From contig AP026139.1 in assembly GCA_030295235.1 (NCBI GenBank), positions 682,001 to 746,000 on the forward strand: a DNA stretch of 64,000 bases, written 5' to 3'. This document shows positions 42,070 to 52,439 of this stretch, in pieces. The number at the start of each line of letters is the position of its first letter. Position 1 is the stretch's first letter. This stretch comes from Fistulifera solaris. Its lineage: Eukaryota > Bacillariophyta > Bacillariophyceae > Naviculales > Stauroneidaceae. A program made the translations under genes and the position numbers. The notes beneath the pieces were generated by a model that was given only the letters and a program-made list of their open reading frames with translations, was not told the DNA's origin and ran no database searches.

Positions 42070-43892
42070 ATGAACTTTCTGGTGTTGTTCGATCGACCGC
42101 ATCCTCTGTATCTGGCGGGCGAAACTATCACAGGAACGATCCAGTGCAGTTTGAAGATAAAGAATAATGAAACACAACAAAAAGAATTCGAAGAGAAGGA
42201 AGATGATAGCGTTTTCTCTATCAGTTCACTGTTTGTTACATTCTCGTGCATCGCCGAATGTGGATGGAAGGAAGCGACTACAAAGAATAAGGAAAGCATC
42301 AGCCCCACTTTCTACTACATTTCCAGACAAATACTCTTTTTCAGCAAGAATCAGACTCTGCATTCGTCACAGCACCTCAGATAATCCCACGGGGCGCAAC
42401 TAGTGTCGAAATGGACTCGCGTTACAACACGACTTCGACCACTTCCGACAGCAACGACGACAACGAGACCTCGTTTTGGATATTTCAAGTGCTTTGGTGG
42501 CCCCGGACATCACAACACAGTAGCGAGAATAGTACGCTTCTTGGTCTAGGGCAAGTGATGGTGGAAAAAGATGACGCGCAATTGAAGGAAACGGCCGAAC
42601 AAGCATCTTATTTCATTACGCCTAGCATACATTCGGAAGGAGCTGTGCCTTCCGCACAATCCATTGAGGTCTCTTTTTCTCGAGAACTTTCAACGATTCA
42701 TTCTGTAACTTTACAACAGCCATTCATGGAAGGCGGGTCTTTGCAAGTAACACGCCGTTTACTCACGAGCAGAAAGAACGACGACAATCAGTCTCCTCGA
42801 ATCGCCGTACCGTTTTCGTTTGCGATACCTCGCAACGCTCCGTCCAGTCTAGCTATAGCAACCCCACAGGCGCAAGTTCGATATGCTGTCACAATCATGT
42901 GGGTGGGCGAGAGTCACCGAGTGCACGAACAAGAACTTTGGGTCGTACCGCATCCGCCTCCTTTTGCCAGCATCTTGTACCGTCCTACCGGGACCGTACA
43001 ACAAGAAGTCTCATTACAACCCAAACGTGGCTTCTTTGGGTTCGGTAATTTTACCAGCGATCCTGATGACGACTATTGTATCACATGTCAAATGGGATTG
43101 TCGCAAAGAATCTATGCGCCGGGGGATATCCTGCAATTCACTTCGCAGACAAAAGTTGAGAATTATACGCACGATCAAGATATTCAGATTTCGTTCCGCT
43201 TGATTCGTACTTTGACGTGCACGGTTTTGGATGGATACGTACGCCGACAAGTAACTAGCAAATCATATCCGATAGGGACATTACGTAAGCGAAGATTTTC
43301 TAAAGTTCTTTACCCGCATGAAACCTGGGAGCCAACTCGGCAACTACAGGACCGCGATTCTACCTTTGTTATTCCTTCTGTTCCGCCGAGTACGTGTCTT
43401 ACAGAAGGTTCGAATTTACCCGTGCAGGTTTCGTACACAGTGCAGCTACACGTCAGTCCGGCCAATAGCAATGAAACGCTGGCTCAATCGGAATTGCCCG
43501 TTTACATTTGTGCATTGCCGCCAAGGACTGTGTCGAAATTTCCGGACGGGGCCGAATGGGACTCAACCGAGAATTGGGAGGAAGCTCGTTCAGAATGCAC
43601 TGTCAACGACTCTCTGCCTTTACCCACAATGAGCGTTTCACCCAGTAAAAACAATGCCCTTTGGAACGTAACAATCAATGGACAATCTGGTGTTTATTCC
43701 CCTCGTGAGCACGTATTGACAATGTTGCACGAGGAAGACGATGAACAATCTGACGGCGAAGACTCCATACTGAGGGAAGAAGAGAGGGTTGTGCAGAGCC
43801 GAACAACGACTGTCCCCGACGATGAAAGTCTTTCCGATCCGGACGATGAAGATGACGGCAATCAGTTTTCCGCGTCGGACGAAGAGGAGTGA
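42070..43892 (+). CDS. alpha-arrestin-like protein (one 1-base break)
   Basis: Arrestin-fold adaptor, about 607 residues. The N-terminal arrestin domain starts at once: MNFLVLFDRPHPLYLAGETITGTIQCSL is the usual first strands with the GExLxGxV-type element. In 42337-42341 a T5 run is one T short. As written the frame ends 16 codons later; with one T it reads FFQQESDSAFVTAPQIIPRG and joins the frame that continues to 43892. The lengths then divide by three. The second part has VPFSFAIPRNAPSSLAI, VRYAVTIMWVGESHRVHEQ and, in the C-terminal arrestin domain, CQMGLSQRIYAPGDILQF and SNLPVQVSYTVQLHV. The tail is acidic (DDEQSDGEDS, DPDDEDDGN). No PPxY motif seen, so recruitment of a NEDD4-type ligase is not evident. 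Alpha-arrestins guide endocytosis of membrane proteins in other eukaryotes. Confidence 0.75.
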
Positions 43893-43973
43893 TCGGGCTC
43901 CAAACTGCCGCATGACAGGACATGCCAATTACAAAAAAATTGCTTTGCCGATTTGGAGCGTTCATTCTGTTTG

Positions 43974-45138
43974 CTACGTCTCGAAGTTCAGTTTCGTTTT
44001 ATGATACCGAGGGCGAGACTTATCAACGTTCATCCAATACGAAAGTACTGTTGGTTCTTCATGACCATCATCGGACGTCGTGTACCAACTATTTTCGGTA
44101 TTCATTGCTTCGTTGGCGAGCTCTGTCGGAAAATATGGAAAGAAGCAAGGACCGCGTGTGTTTGAAAGTGTGTGAGAAGTCTGTTTCTAACGCAAACTTC
44201 ATTCTCCATCCGACATCGAAACTTACGATCCGCTAATTGATTGTCTGATCGATAGACATGCAACATAGTACATTCCTCCGGCTGTATTTCTTCCTCCAGC
44301 AGTCGCATCGCTTCTTCAAAATACGGTTTTAAACTCTCTTTATTGACCTTCCACTGTTTCTGCATTTGTTGAATGACTAAATTCGAATCTCCCTGAACGT
44401 GCAACTCCACCAAAATTGGGCGTTCTGTATTGAGTTGCAGCTTTCGCAATTCTTCTGCGGCAATCGTTAATCCGACAATGACTCCATTGTATTCGGCTTC
44501 ATTGTTAGTGGCCGGTAATGGCACGAACGAACGAGCATGCCAGGTTTTCGTTTGCCATTGTGGAATCGTCGCTGTATTATTACCACTAGAGGAAGGTATT
44601 TGTTGCGTGATACGAACCACAGCACCCGAACCAGCTCTTCCTGGATTCCCCCGTGAACCACCATCGAATTGAATGGCAATGATCACTGGAGGCGCATCGG
44701 TGCAACGCGGTCTCTTTCGTTGTGTGATGGAAACGCCCGTCGTTCGTTTGTTAGTGGCTCGATCCGCATCGTCAACACTGCCGCCATTCGCTCTTAAAAA
44801 GTTCTGTGCTTCTTGCTCTGTAGCAAACCCCTTAAATGATGCACCAGAGTAGCCTTTGACCTAAAACATGATGTTTATGAGTATTGTCGAGGAAAGGGAA
44901 AATGATTTGTGAATCATCTACCATCTTGAGTAGCAACACGTTTTGCACAAGCAAGTCTTTTTCCTTTGGATTATTGCTTCGATCTGCAAGCCGCGATCGC
45001 ATGTGTATACGTGCAGTTTCAAATACATTTCCTTTCTTTATGACTTACCTGAGCTTCACACTGTGGCCAAGAACGAAAGATGCCCGTACTGTGTCCTCTT
45101 GCGACCGCATAAAATCGTTTCTTGCCTTTATTACCCAT
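43974..45138 (-). CDS. RNASEH1: ribonuclease H1 with N-terminal hybrid-binding domain (three exons)
   Basis: Cuts RNA in RNA:DNA hybrids. Exons 45138-45049, 44860-44227 and 44122-43974; introns of 188 and 104 nt with GTAAGT donors and TAG/CAG acceptors. The phases agree and give 290 residues. Exon 1 (MGNKGKKRFYAVARGHSTGI...WPQCEAQ) and the start of exon 2 (VKGYSGASFKGFATEQEAQN) together make the hybrid-binding domain. After a basic linker (TNKRTTG...QRKRPR) comes the catalytic domain: Asp96 in FDGGSRGNPG, Glu151 in NNEAEYNG, Asp188 in QGDSNLV and Asp241 in NQLADQLANEAM. The last motif is split by intron 2; reading straight through it loses LANEAM and makes a false C-terminus. No organelle presequence is evident. 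This is the cellular enzyme and is unrelated to the retrotransposon RNase H. Confidence 0.93.
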
Positions 45139-45335
45139 TTAATAGTTGTCGATATCGCAATACTAGAAAAAGACAAAGGAATGCATCAAACAGAAACAGC
45201 AAGAGGAACAAAAATGAGAGAGACTTGAAAATAATACGTACTACGTAGTAATGTTTTGCTGCACCGCCGCGTAAAAGTTCAGTTCATTAACGCTTAAGGT
45301 TAGAGGTAAAATGGCTCATAACGATTTCGTTTCAA

Positions 45336-45350
45336 GACTGAAAATCAGTC
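45336..45350. repeat. GACTG-N5-CAGTC palindrome, copy 7
   Basis: Perfect arms with spacer AAAAT, flanked by CAA and GTT. Intergenic. Confidence 0.6.
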
Positions 45351-45551
45351 GTTAACACTTTGTCCCATAGTAAAATGAGAAAAAACGACCCGTCGAGATT
45401 TTTCCACATCCAAGAATTGAATTGACACGTGCGCTGCGAATACAGCTGAAGGCAATTTCATCCCACTGAGATCAATGTAGATTGTAGATGAGCAAGATCG
45501 AAGAATGAAAGAGATAGCACGCAATCACGTCCCAAAAAGATTTTGATTCAT

Positions 45552-45566
45552 GACTAAAAAACAGTC
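45552..45566. repeat. GACTG-N5-CAGTC palindrome, copy 8 (one mismatch)
   Basis: GACTA, spacer AAAAA, CAGTC, flanked by CAT and GTG, so the outer CAT...GTG arms partly pair. Intergenic. Confidence 0.5.
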
Positions 45567-46219
45567 GTGGTGAAATTCGAACAAAATCTTTGTCCTATAC
45601 CTGGTACCAGGTAGTAATAAAGGGACGACAATATCTGCCAAGAATTGCCCACATCCAGGACTTCATTCAGACTTGTGTCTTAATGTTCATTAGACTGGCG
45701 AATTGATTCTAAATGCAAGCATTTACTCCTATGACAGCTCTGGATTATTGATCTGTCAATAGTGTAGGACATAAGTTCGCTAAACTCTCAATTTTATTTA
45801 GAGGAGGGGGGTTAACAAAAGACGTAATGCAGCTGACGCTAAATTTCTGAATAGAAATAGGTGTTAACGAAAGCCGATAACTCTCTCTCTAGCTCTCTCT
45901 AGAGAGAGATTCGACCGATAGATTTGCAGTCGTCACTCAATACGCAACGGACGCTTTCGCGGACCGTGAGACGTTGGACGGCCCGGCGCGCTCATCCTCG
46001 ACTATCCGTAGGAGAGTACATCGATTGTACCGTTGCTCGTGTTTCTCCCGTTTCGTCCTCTTTTTCGTTTCCTCCCTTTCTTTATTTCCATCCATCATCG
46101 TCTTGTTTGCATTTATTTGTGTTGCAGGAGCTTTCTCTTCTCATTGCGTAAACAACCAAGAAGAAGGAAATCTTACAGTCTCGCGTCGTAATTTAAGCAA
46201 CAAAGAAGCGCACACAAAC

Positions 46220-47617
46220 ATGGCTCGACGACAGTCCTTTCCGGTGACGGTGCTCTTCATTTTGTTCATTGTGGTCTTGACTTATTTAGTACAAATGAAT
46301 CAAATTGACATGACTTCGTTTCAAGAAGTATGGTCAAAAGCAACATCGGATACAGCTACACAGAAAACAACACTTCCTTCTTTGCGATTCGTATGGGATT
46401 CACAACCGACGAAAAGCACATCATCAACGACGCAACAAGAGAATGATTCGAGTGATCACAATGAAGACGACGACGATGACGATGATGATGATTTGAAAAA
46501 ACAAATAACAAAGACAAAGAGGAAAGCAAAGATGACGAGGAAGAGAGTAAAGATGATGATGGGGACGAAATTAGAGATGACGACGAGGAGAGTAAAGACG
46601 ACGATCAAGACGCAAGCACCGACAATGAAGGCGATAGTAGCGGTAGCGGTGACAGTGACGACGCAAATGACGGCAAAGCCCTTCGCAAACCACCTCGCTC
46701 GTCTTCCACTATCATTCCCAAAGTCGCTTGGCTGGCCAGTTATCCTAATTCAGGTACATCCTATACGATGACGACCGTCGAACGATCTACCGATTTGTCG
46801 ACCGCCACCATGTACGGCATTGAAATTGCTACCAAAGACAAAGATACATCGGAAGTTGTGACACCGGGAGGTCCCCTGTGGGAAGGTATGTCCGGAAAAC
46901 GCGGTACAACCATTCGTCCTTTGCCAACCACCTACGTTTTGACCAAAACACATTGTGGAGGGCGTTGCATCAAATGCCCCGCCACCGAATACGTCATTGA
47001 TGTTGAAGCCTTTCGTCAAGCCTGTTTGCGAACGACGGGATACGATCCACCCCGACAACGTTTTGAACGACAAATGAAAGTACCCGTCGCCAAAATTTTG
47101 CATTTAATTCGCAGTCCCTTTACCAACATTGTCGCGCGCTTCCATTTGGAGCAACGTCATTATGTACGAGAAGGTAACAGCAAGTACGAACGCGATGCCG
47201 ATGGCTTTCGTCAATGGTGCAAGGACTTGGACAAGAGATACAGCAAGACGGAACATTTAGTGTGGCAGGACGATCCGGCCTTGAAAGAACTGTTTTTGCA
47301 AGTGCCCTGTCGAGCGGAATTTTACAAATACACACAATGGCACAACCATTTGTTTCAATTGCGTGACATGTTGTCCAATCCAAAGGACGACTACTTAGTC
47401 GTACATTATGAAGACTACGAGACCAATTTAAATGCTACCATTGGGACGATTATGGACTTTTTTAGAGCAAGAAGTGGTGAACCCATTGCGCGAATTCCGA
47501 CCCTTGCCGGATTATGCCGATCATTTCTCGAAATCGGATCGTCGTCGGGTTCGACAGCTAGTTCAGTATATGTCATCGAGTGAAACGTGGAGCATGTTGG
47601 AGCGCTATCTGGAATAA
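46220..47617 (+). CDS. Golgi-type sulfotransferase, type II membrane (two 1-base breaks)
   Basis: PAPS-dependent sulfotransferase, 465 residues when one missing and one surplus base are counted. Start at MARRQSFPVTVLFILFIVVL, a basic N-terminus then a membrane anchor, which is the Golgi type II plan; Met at 45974 is upstream in the same frame. The stem is strongly acidic (EDDDDDDDDD, later DDEESKDDDQ). At 46496-46501 an A6 run is one A short: the frame as written turns to Lys/Arg/Thr-rich nonsense, while the correct one continues in Glu/Asp. The catalytic part opens with WLASYPNSGTSYT, the 5'-phosphosulfate loop, and has LHLIRSPFTNIVARFH, the 3'-phosphate element with its Arg and Ser. At 47458-47463 T6 has one T too many; the true end is DFLEQEV...MLERYLE. 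The substrate could be a polysaccharide; not predictable. Confidence 0.8.
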
Positions 47618-47722
47618 TTCAAACATAATGAGTCGATATGCGTGCGCACGCTACGAAGAAAATAGAGAAATAATGTTTCACGATGAACGTGTTTTGCTGG
47701 ATAATAATTACACTTTGAATGA

Positions 47723-48678
47723 TTATTCATCACTACTACTGTGACTATTGTTGCGTTGCAATTTTGGAGGATCCACTGATAATGTCGTTTGTATCCATGT
47801 AGGAAGTGTTGACGATGTCGTTTTGTTACGCGCTGGTTCTTGGTGTTGAGTTTCCGTTTCATCCCGTGACCACCAGTACGGATCTTGTTCAGACCGACTG
47901 GCCCATTCATCTTGCACGGAAACAAAATCGACGGATCCTTCGTCTCGAAGATCGTGCTGACTGTCTCCTCCTCCTCCTCTCCAGAAAAAGACCGAATCCC
48001 ACCATGATGATGATGATTCACCCGTTTGCGATTGCCTTGTCGTAAAAAATGATGTTTCATGTTGATGATGATTCGGAGGATTCTCTCTCGTCCATTCTAA
48101 ACCATCGGGTAAGAAGGGTTCTCGTATATCATGCCGTGAAATATTCTCATGACCTTCCCACCACCACGGTCTCCTCCGTAGGGATGCTTCATGATCCAAC
48201 AAAGAACGCTGCAAATCATCCCGATCCCGTTGCACTTGAAATCGATAATAATACCGTAAAAGAAAGAATCGTATGCATTCCATGACGGTAATCATCCACA
48301 ACCAAATTTGCAAGGCGATGCGTCGTGTCGGATCATGTCCGTACGGAGGAGGCGCATGCGCTACCGTCAAGAACAGTATCGCTCCACCGGATGCAACCGC
48401 AATGAGGATCCACGAAATACGCGCACTCCACAATAATGTCGATCGTTCACAAACCCAATCAGTACTAAAACCACAACAACTCCAGACAGACCGTAACCCC
48501 AACAACGCCGCGGCGACTCCGGCTACCCAATCAAACGAACGATGTCGTTTTGGTTCGAGCCATAAACAGGTCAGTAAACCGACGGTTAAGCAGATATCAA
48601 AACAGATCCATAATTGCAATGTCTTTTGAATGTTCCGTCGACTGCAACAGAAATAATGACTGGGAATGCGAGCGTCAA

Positions 48679-48714
<36 letters not shown>

Positions 48715-48805
48715 GAGTCAAGCGTGTCGTAACGGGCATAGGAGATGCCGCGGCGATATCCCAGGGACTCATATTATTGTCGTTCTCATCGTGTTCTTCT
48801 GTCAT
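47723..48805 (-). CDS. multi-pass membrane protein, unknown
   Basis: Unrecognised protein of 360 residues from MTEEHDENDNNMSPWDIAAA (48805); 45 upstream codons in frame are low in complexity. The N-terminal part contains 11 Asn in a row, encoded by (TTG)11 on the plus strand. Four hydrophobic helices follow: about LQLWICFDICLTVGLLTCLW, WVAGVAAALLGLRSVW, ISWILIAVASGGAILFLTVA and IALQIWLWMITVMECIRFFL. The C-terminal 160 residues are hydrophilic and rich in Trp, Arg, His and Glu, with PWWWEGHENISRHDIREPFL and WWDSVFFWRGGGG. No known motif. The 3' end lies about 105 bp from the convergent sulfotransferase gene. Confidence 0.6.
48681..48713. repeat. (TTG)11 microsatellite
   Basis: Eleven perfect TTG units; on the minus strand they encode poly-Asn in the membrane protein. 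Confidence 0.95.
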
Positions 48806-49559
48806 GATTGCGTGTGCATGGAAGAGAAAAGGAAATAATAATACATGAGGAAAAAGAAAATGGAATGGGAATATACTTGTACTTGTACACGAATCATCAT
48901 CATCATCGTCCGTTGTCGCGTCGCGCGTCGCCGCTGTCAAGAAAATTCGACGGGAAGAGAAACAAGTCTTTCTCTACCGCAGTGTACAAATGAGTACCGA
49001 TCCGACGTTTTCAGGCAAGACGCAGCTAACGGTCGACGGGCGGTCCAAATGCGTGAAACTAAACTAAACCCGCTTGTACCTGGTACGCTTCGGGGCTCCA
49101 TGCTTTTAATTTGAATTTCCTTTTTAAATTCAACATTTGACTGCTTTTTCAATTTTTTTCTATCTTTACGCAAATAATTAAACTGGTATGTAGAGTCCTG
49201 AGTCCTGAATCATCATCATCATCATCGTGAACCGTGAACCCGTTCCCCAATGTAGGGGAATCGCCAATACCAATACTGGTACTTACGTACTTACTCGAAA
49301 CGGTACCGGTATTTAACTCGAAACGGTGCCCACTCCGAGCTCCGAGTGATAAATTATGAGTCTAACGGTACCACCAATCGCAATGACACTTGAAGAAAGA
49401 GTACTGGTAGGGAAAATTTAGATTCGCCCAAATTGTGAGGCGGAATCTCAAGGAGCCAATCGTGCGATGTAAACTAGTTGCACAACGTCATATTTCCTAA
49501 AATTCTCGAATTGCTTCATCAAACGAATAGAACCGGAAGCAGTATCCTCTTGTCGTGGA
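48806..49559. other. divergent intergenic region
   Basis: Between the divergent membrane-protein and PAP2 genes. Contains a TACCTGGTA site at 49077-49085, an ATC microsatellite near 49208-49228 and two ACTCGAAACGGT copies (about 49293 and 49316) in a GTAC-rich patch. No gene supported. Confidence 0.5.
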
Positions 49560-50504
49560 ATGCGACCCATCCAAATGGTAGAGGACAATCCATCGGATAG
49601 TAGAACTGTGCACCGATCCGATGTCGACTCGCGATGGCAACAAATCTTGGAGATTGTGTTGTGTATTTGCGCTCTGGTAGTCGCCTATTGGTTTGACGGT
49701 TGGAAGATCAACAATCGACCTACTCCCTATCAATATCTCGCTCAAGAAGACGTTTACGTGCGCGATCTGGCTCATGATGAGCATCTCAATTATACCTGCT
49801 TTGTCGACAACTCGGCTCTGCACTTTGTGGCCATCTTCTTGCCGCTATTATCGCAGATTGGTTGGTCCCTTCTTTTGTTGGGAAGAAAACAATGGTTTAA
49901 CGAGATGCATGGAATAGTATCGTGCACCTGTTTTGCCCTGGCACTGGATACGTTCATTACGTACGCCATTAAATGTTATGTCGGATATCTCCGACCCGTG
50001 TATTACGATCACTGTCGACCATTTGAAGATTATCATGGATGTACCACCAACAAGAGCTTTATTCATGTTTCCTTCCCCAGTTCACACAGCTCGCTGTCAT
50101 TTTGTGGCATGACAATTCTTGCCTTGTTTTTGGATCGGACATGGCGACAATACAGAAGTCGCCACCGATATCACATGGCCCTGAAAAGCGATTTGAAGAT
50201 TGCGACAGGCGACTCTTTGATCTTGCTTCAAGCGACTAAAACAGACCGGTTTGTATCACTGCTTTGCGTAGTGACCCCCATGGCCTTGGCCTTGTTTGTG
50301 AGTTGTACGCGCATTTACAACAATTTTCACTATCCGGCCGATGTTTTAACAGGAGCCGTTTTGGGTGGTGCGATTGCGATAGTTTGCCACGGATTTTGGT
50401 TCGCTCACGGACGCGACATTCAACTGGTCCAAATATATAAGCCGAATTCTATTGATATTCCCAAAATCATAGATGAGGAAGGGGAAGAGATGATGGAAGA
50501 GTAG
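49560..50504 (+). CDS. PAP2-family lipid phosphate phosphatase
   Basis: Membrane phosphatase of phosphatidic acid or related lipid phosphates, giving diacylglycerol; 314 residues. All three catalytic motifs are present: KCYVGYLRP (Lys138 to Arg145-Pro146), PSSH at 173-176 (usual PSGH), and TRIYNNFHYPAD (Arg251, His257, Asp261). Six membrane helices can be drawn, the first at ILEIVLCICALVVAYWF. A 35-residue hydrophilic insert (about 195-228) lies between motifs 2 and 3, longer than usual. The C-terminus is acidic (DEEGEEMMEE). The start is Met1 at 49560 or Met6 at 49575. Likely in the ER or plasma membrane, in lipid synthesis or signalling. No disruption, unlike its neighbours. Confidence 0.92.
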   Translation: MRPIQMVEDNPSDSRTVHRSDVDSRWQQILEIVLCICALVVAYWFDGWKINNRPTPYQYLAQEDVYVRDLAHDEHLNYTCFVDNSALHFVAIFLPLLSQIGWSLLLLGRKQWFNEMHGIVSCTCFALALDTFITYAIKCYVGYLRPVYYDHCRPFEDYHGCTTNKSFIHVSFPSSHSSLSFCGMTILALFLDRTWRQYRSRHRYHMALKSDLKIATGDSLILLQATKTDRFVSLLCVVTPMALALFVSCTRIYNNFHYPADVLTGAVLGGAIAIVCHGFWFAHGRDIQLVQIYKPNSIDIPKIIDEEGEEMMEE

Positions 50505-51295
50505 CAAATACCTAGCACGTAGCATAGCACGCAAAACAAGGGTCTAATCGTAGCCGTCACACGAACTCTTGCGGAAACTATGAGAGGAACGAAACCCTTC
50601 GCGAGGGACATAGAGATGGAAAGCGTTTTCAGTGATTGGAAAACAAACCCCACAACACGTTCTAGGAACCCAAAGCCTTGCCGCTAGCGCACAAGCTCCT
50701 AAAAAAGAAAGAAACGGTGATCAAGAGTCCAAAATGGTATTTGTCTGATTCCGAGTCTTCATCGTCGTGGGACAGCTCGTTTCGTTTGCATGTACGTAGG
50801 ACAGAAACGAAAGTCTAAACGAACGCAGAGCATCGAGTTCAATTTACGTCGACCCATCGACCAGAAACGTATCGATATGATGTTGACCCTTCAATCACTG
50901 GTAATGATCCCTTGTCCGTTTGCAGGCGAAAAGCGAAATCAGAGATTTCCAGCAGATGCAAAGAAAATGGTCAAGGGAAAGGAGACCAACATGAACTCTA
51001 CTAGACTAAACACTATTTGGCTTAGTTATTTTTTCATAGCTTGAGAAGGGAATTGCTTATAACTCATTTAGCTTTGTAAATATAGATGTCTATCCAATGC
51101 CCTAGTTTTGAATATTGTGTAAAGTGTGTACACTTGACTTGATGAGGAGGAGTGAGTCGTCGGCAAATCTTCAGTCCCGGAAGTGGCGGCGATACCAGTA
51201 ATATGATGATGATTATTTCATTACTACTTCAAAAAGTAAAACGAAGACGCTTTCAAACTCACTCGTTCTTGCTCATTTGCTTTTTTGAAGCGAAA
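50505..51295. other. intergenic
   Basis: 791 bp. A short ORF at 50790-51044 (MYVGQKRKSKRTQSIEFNLR...) and a frame near 50700-50810 reading KWYLSDSESSSSWDSSFRLH could be parts of a small spliced gene, but I cannot show it. Otherwise nothing. Confidence 0.4.
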
Positions 51296-52389
51296 ATGAG
51301 TATTACCTTGAAATCAGATGTCATTATAATAGGAGCGGGGCTTTCCGGGATGACGGCGGCCTTTCAATTGTTACAACAAGTCAATCCTCCGCAAGTCGTC
51401 GTTTTTGAAGCACGCAATCGCATCGGGGGACGCATTTACACCGTTGAGGAGGGCTTGGATTTAGGTCCGACATGGTTTTGGTCGGAAAACAAACATGTAA
51501 AAGAACTGTTGAGTCTTTTTCGTATCGATTTCTTTGAGCAATACGAAACTGGGCATCATCTCTTTCAGTCCTCGGTCGATGCACCGGTGAAACGATTTGC
51601 GTCTGATGATTCTTACAGCGTACCATCCTATCGCTTCACAGGAGGAACTGTATCGCTTGTGAATGCTCTCAAGGATCAACTAAATCATGATACTATTCAA
51701 TTTCAAAAAGTCGTAAAATGCATACAAGTACTCGAGGAAGAAAAATGCGTGCAGGTGCAACTCGAGAATGGTCAACAATGGCAAGCCTCACACGTGATTG
51801 TTACTTTACCACCACATCTGGCAGCTACCACTCTTTCCTACGATCCACCCTTACCAGCGACGTTGCAGAATATCATGCAATCAACACCGACATGGATGGG
51901 ACAAGCCATGAAAGTGGCATTGCGCTACTCCCAACCGTTTTGGCGCGACGAGCAACTCTCGGGCATGGCCGTCAGTCACACGGGTCCGGTCCAACAATTC
52001 CATGATGCGAGCAATGAGAATGTAGCAGGCTTGTTTGGATGGGTGACCGACCGGGGGACGCGCATGACGACGGAAGCACGTCGCCAAGCTGTTCTGCGAC
52101 AAGTCGTACAACTGTTTGGGCCACAGGCGGCAGTTCCTTTAGCCTATCACGAAATGAATTGGGAGAGGAGCCGCTTACCAACAATGCCGAGGGAAATCCG
52201 GTTGTGGCAAGAGGGCATCCTACCTATGGTCATGCAGCGTTACAAGTTCCTTGGGAAGGACGAGTGTGGTGGGCAACTACAGAAGCGTCTCACGTGAGCG
52301 GAGGATACTTGGATGGTGCGATTTGTATCGGACGCCGTGTTGCTCAAGCTGTAGCGGAGCGATTGAAGCAAGAAGTGGATGAATCATAG
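51296..52389 (+). CDS. flavin-containing amine oxidase (one 1-base break)
   Basis: FAD-dependent oxidase of the monoamine/polyamine oxidase family; about 364 residues, short for the family (usually 450-550). Start at MSITLKSDVIIIGAGLSGMT, where the dinucleotide-binding GxGxxG begins within 15 residues of the N-terminus; upstream in-frame Met codons lack similarity. Next come VVFEARNRIGGRIYT (the GGR motif), LGPTWFW, VIVTLPPHLAATTL, and the C-terminal FAD motif in ASHVSGGYLDGAICIGRRVA. Near 52165 one base is missing (TGGGAGAGGAGCCG): as written the frame drifts and ends at 52297. With one base it continues WEEEPLTNN and ends at 52389. The substrate (polyamine, aromatic amine or other) is not predictable. 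No targeting signal. Confidence 0.82.
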
Positions 52390-52439
52390 CTGCACTCAAC
52401 AATTGAACACGGTTTCTATTTCCTCTTCTATTTCTATGT

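Larger units (their letters stand above)
45139..46219. other. intergenic with palindromes
   Basis: 1,081 bp between divergent RNase H1 and sulfotransferase genes. Two GACTN-N5-CAGTC sites (45336-45350, 45552-45566), a perfect 14-bp palindrome ACCTGGTACCAGGT at 45599-45612, and a CT/AG-rich inverted repeat at about 45884-45910. The sulfotransferase frame is open upstream to 45974. Confidence 0.55.

Noticed and set aside
44102-44686. RNase H gene as part of a retroelement
   Set aside because: It has the N-terminal hybrid-binding domain and introns of the cellular RNase H1, and no reverse transcriptase or LTR is near.
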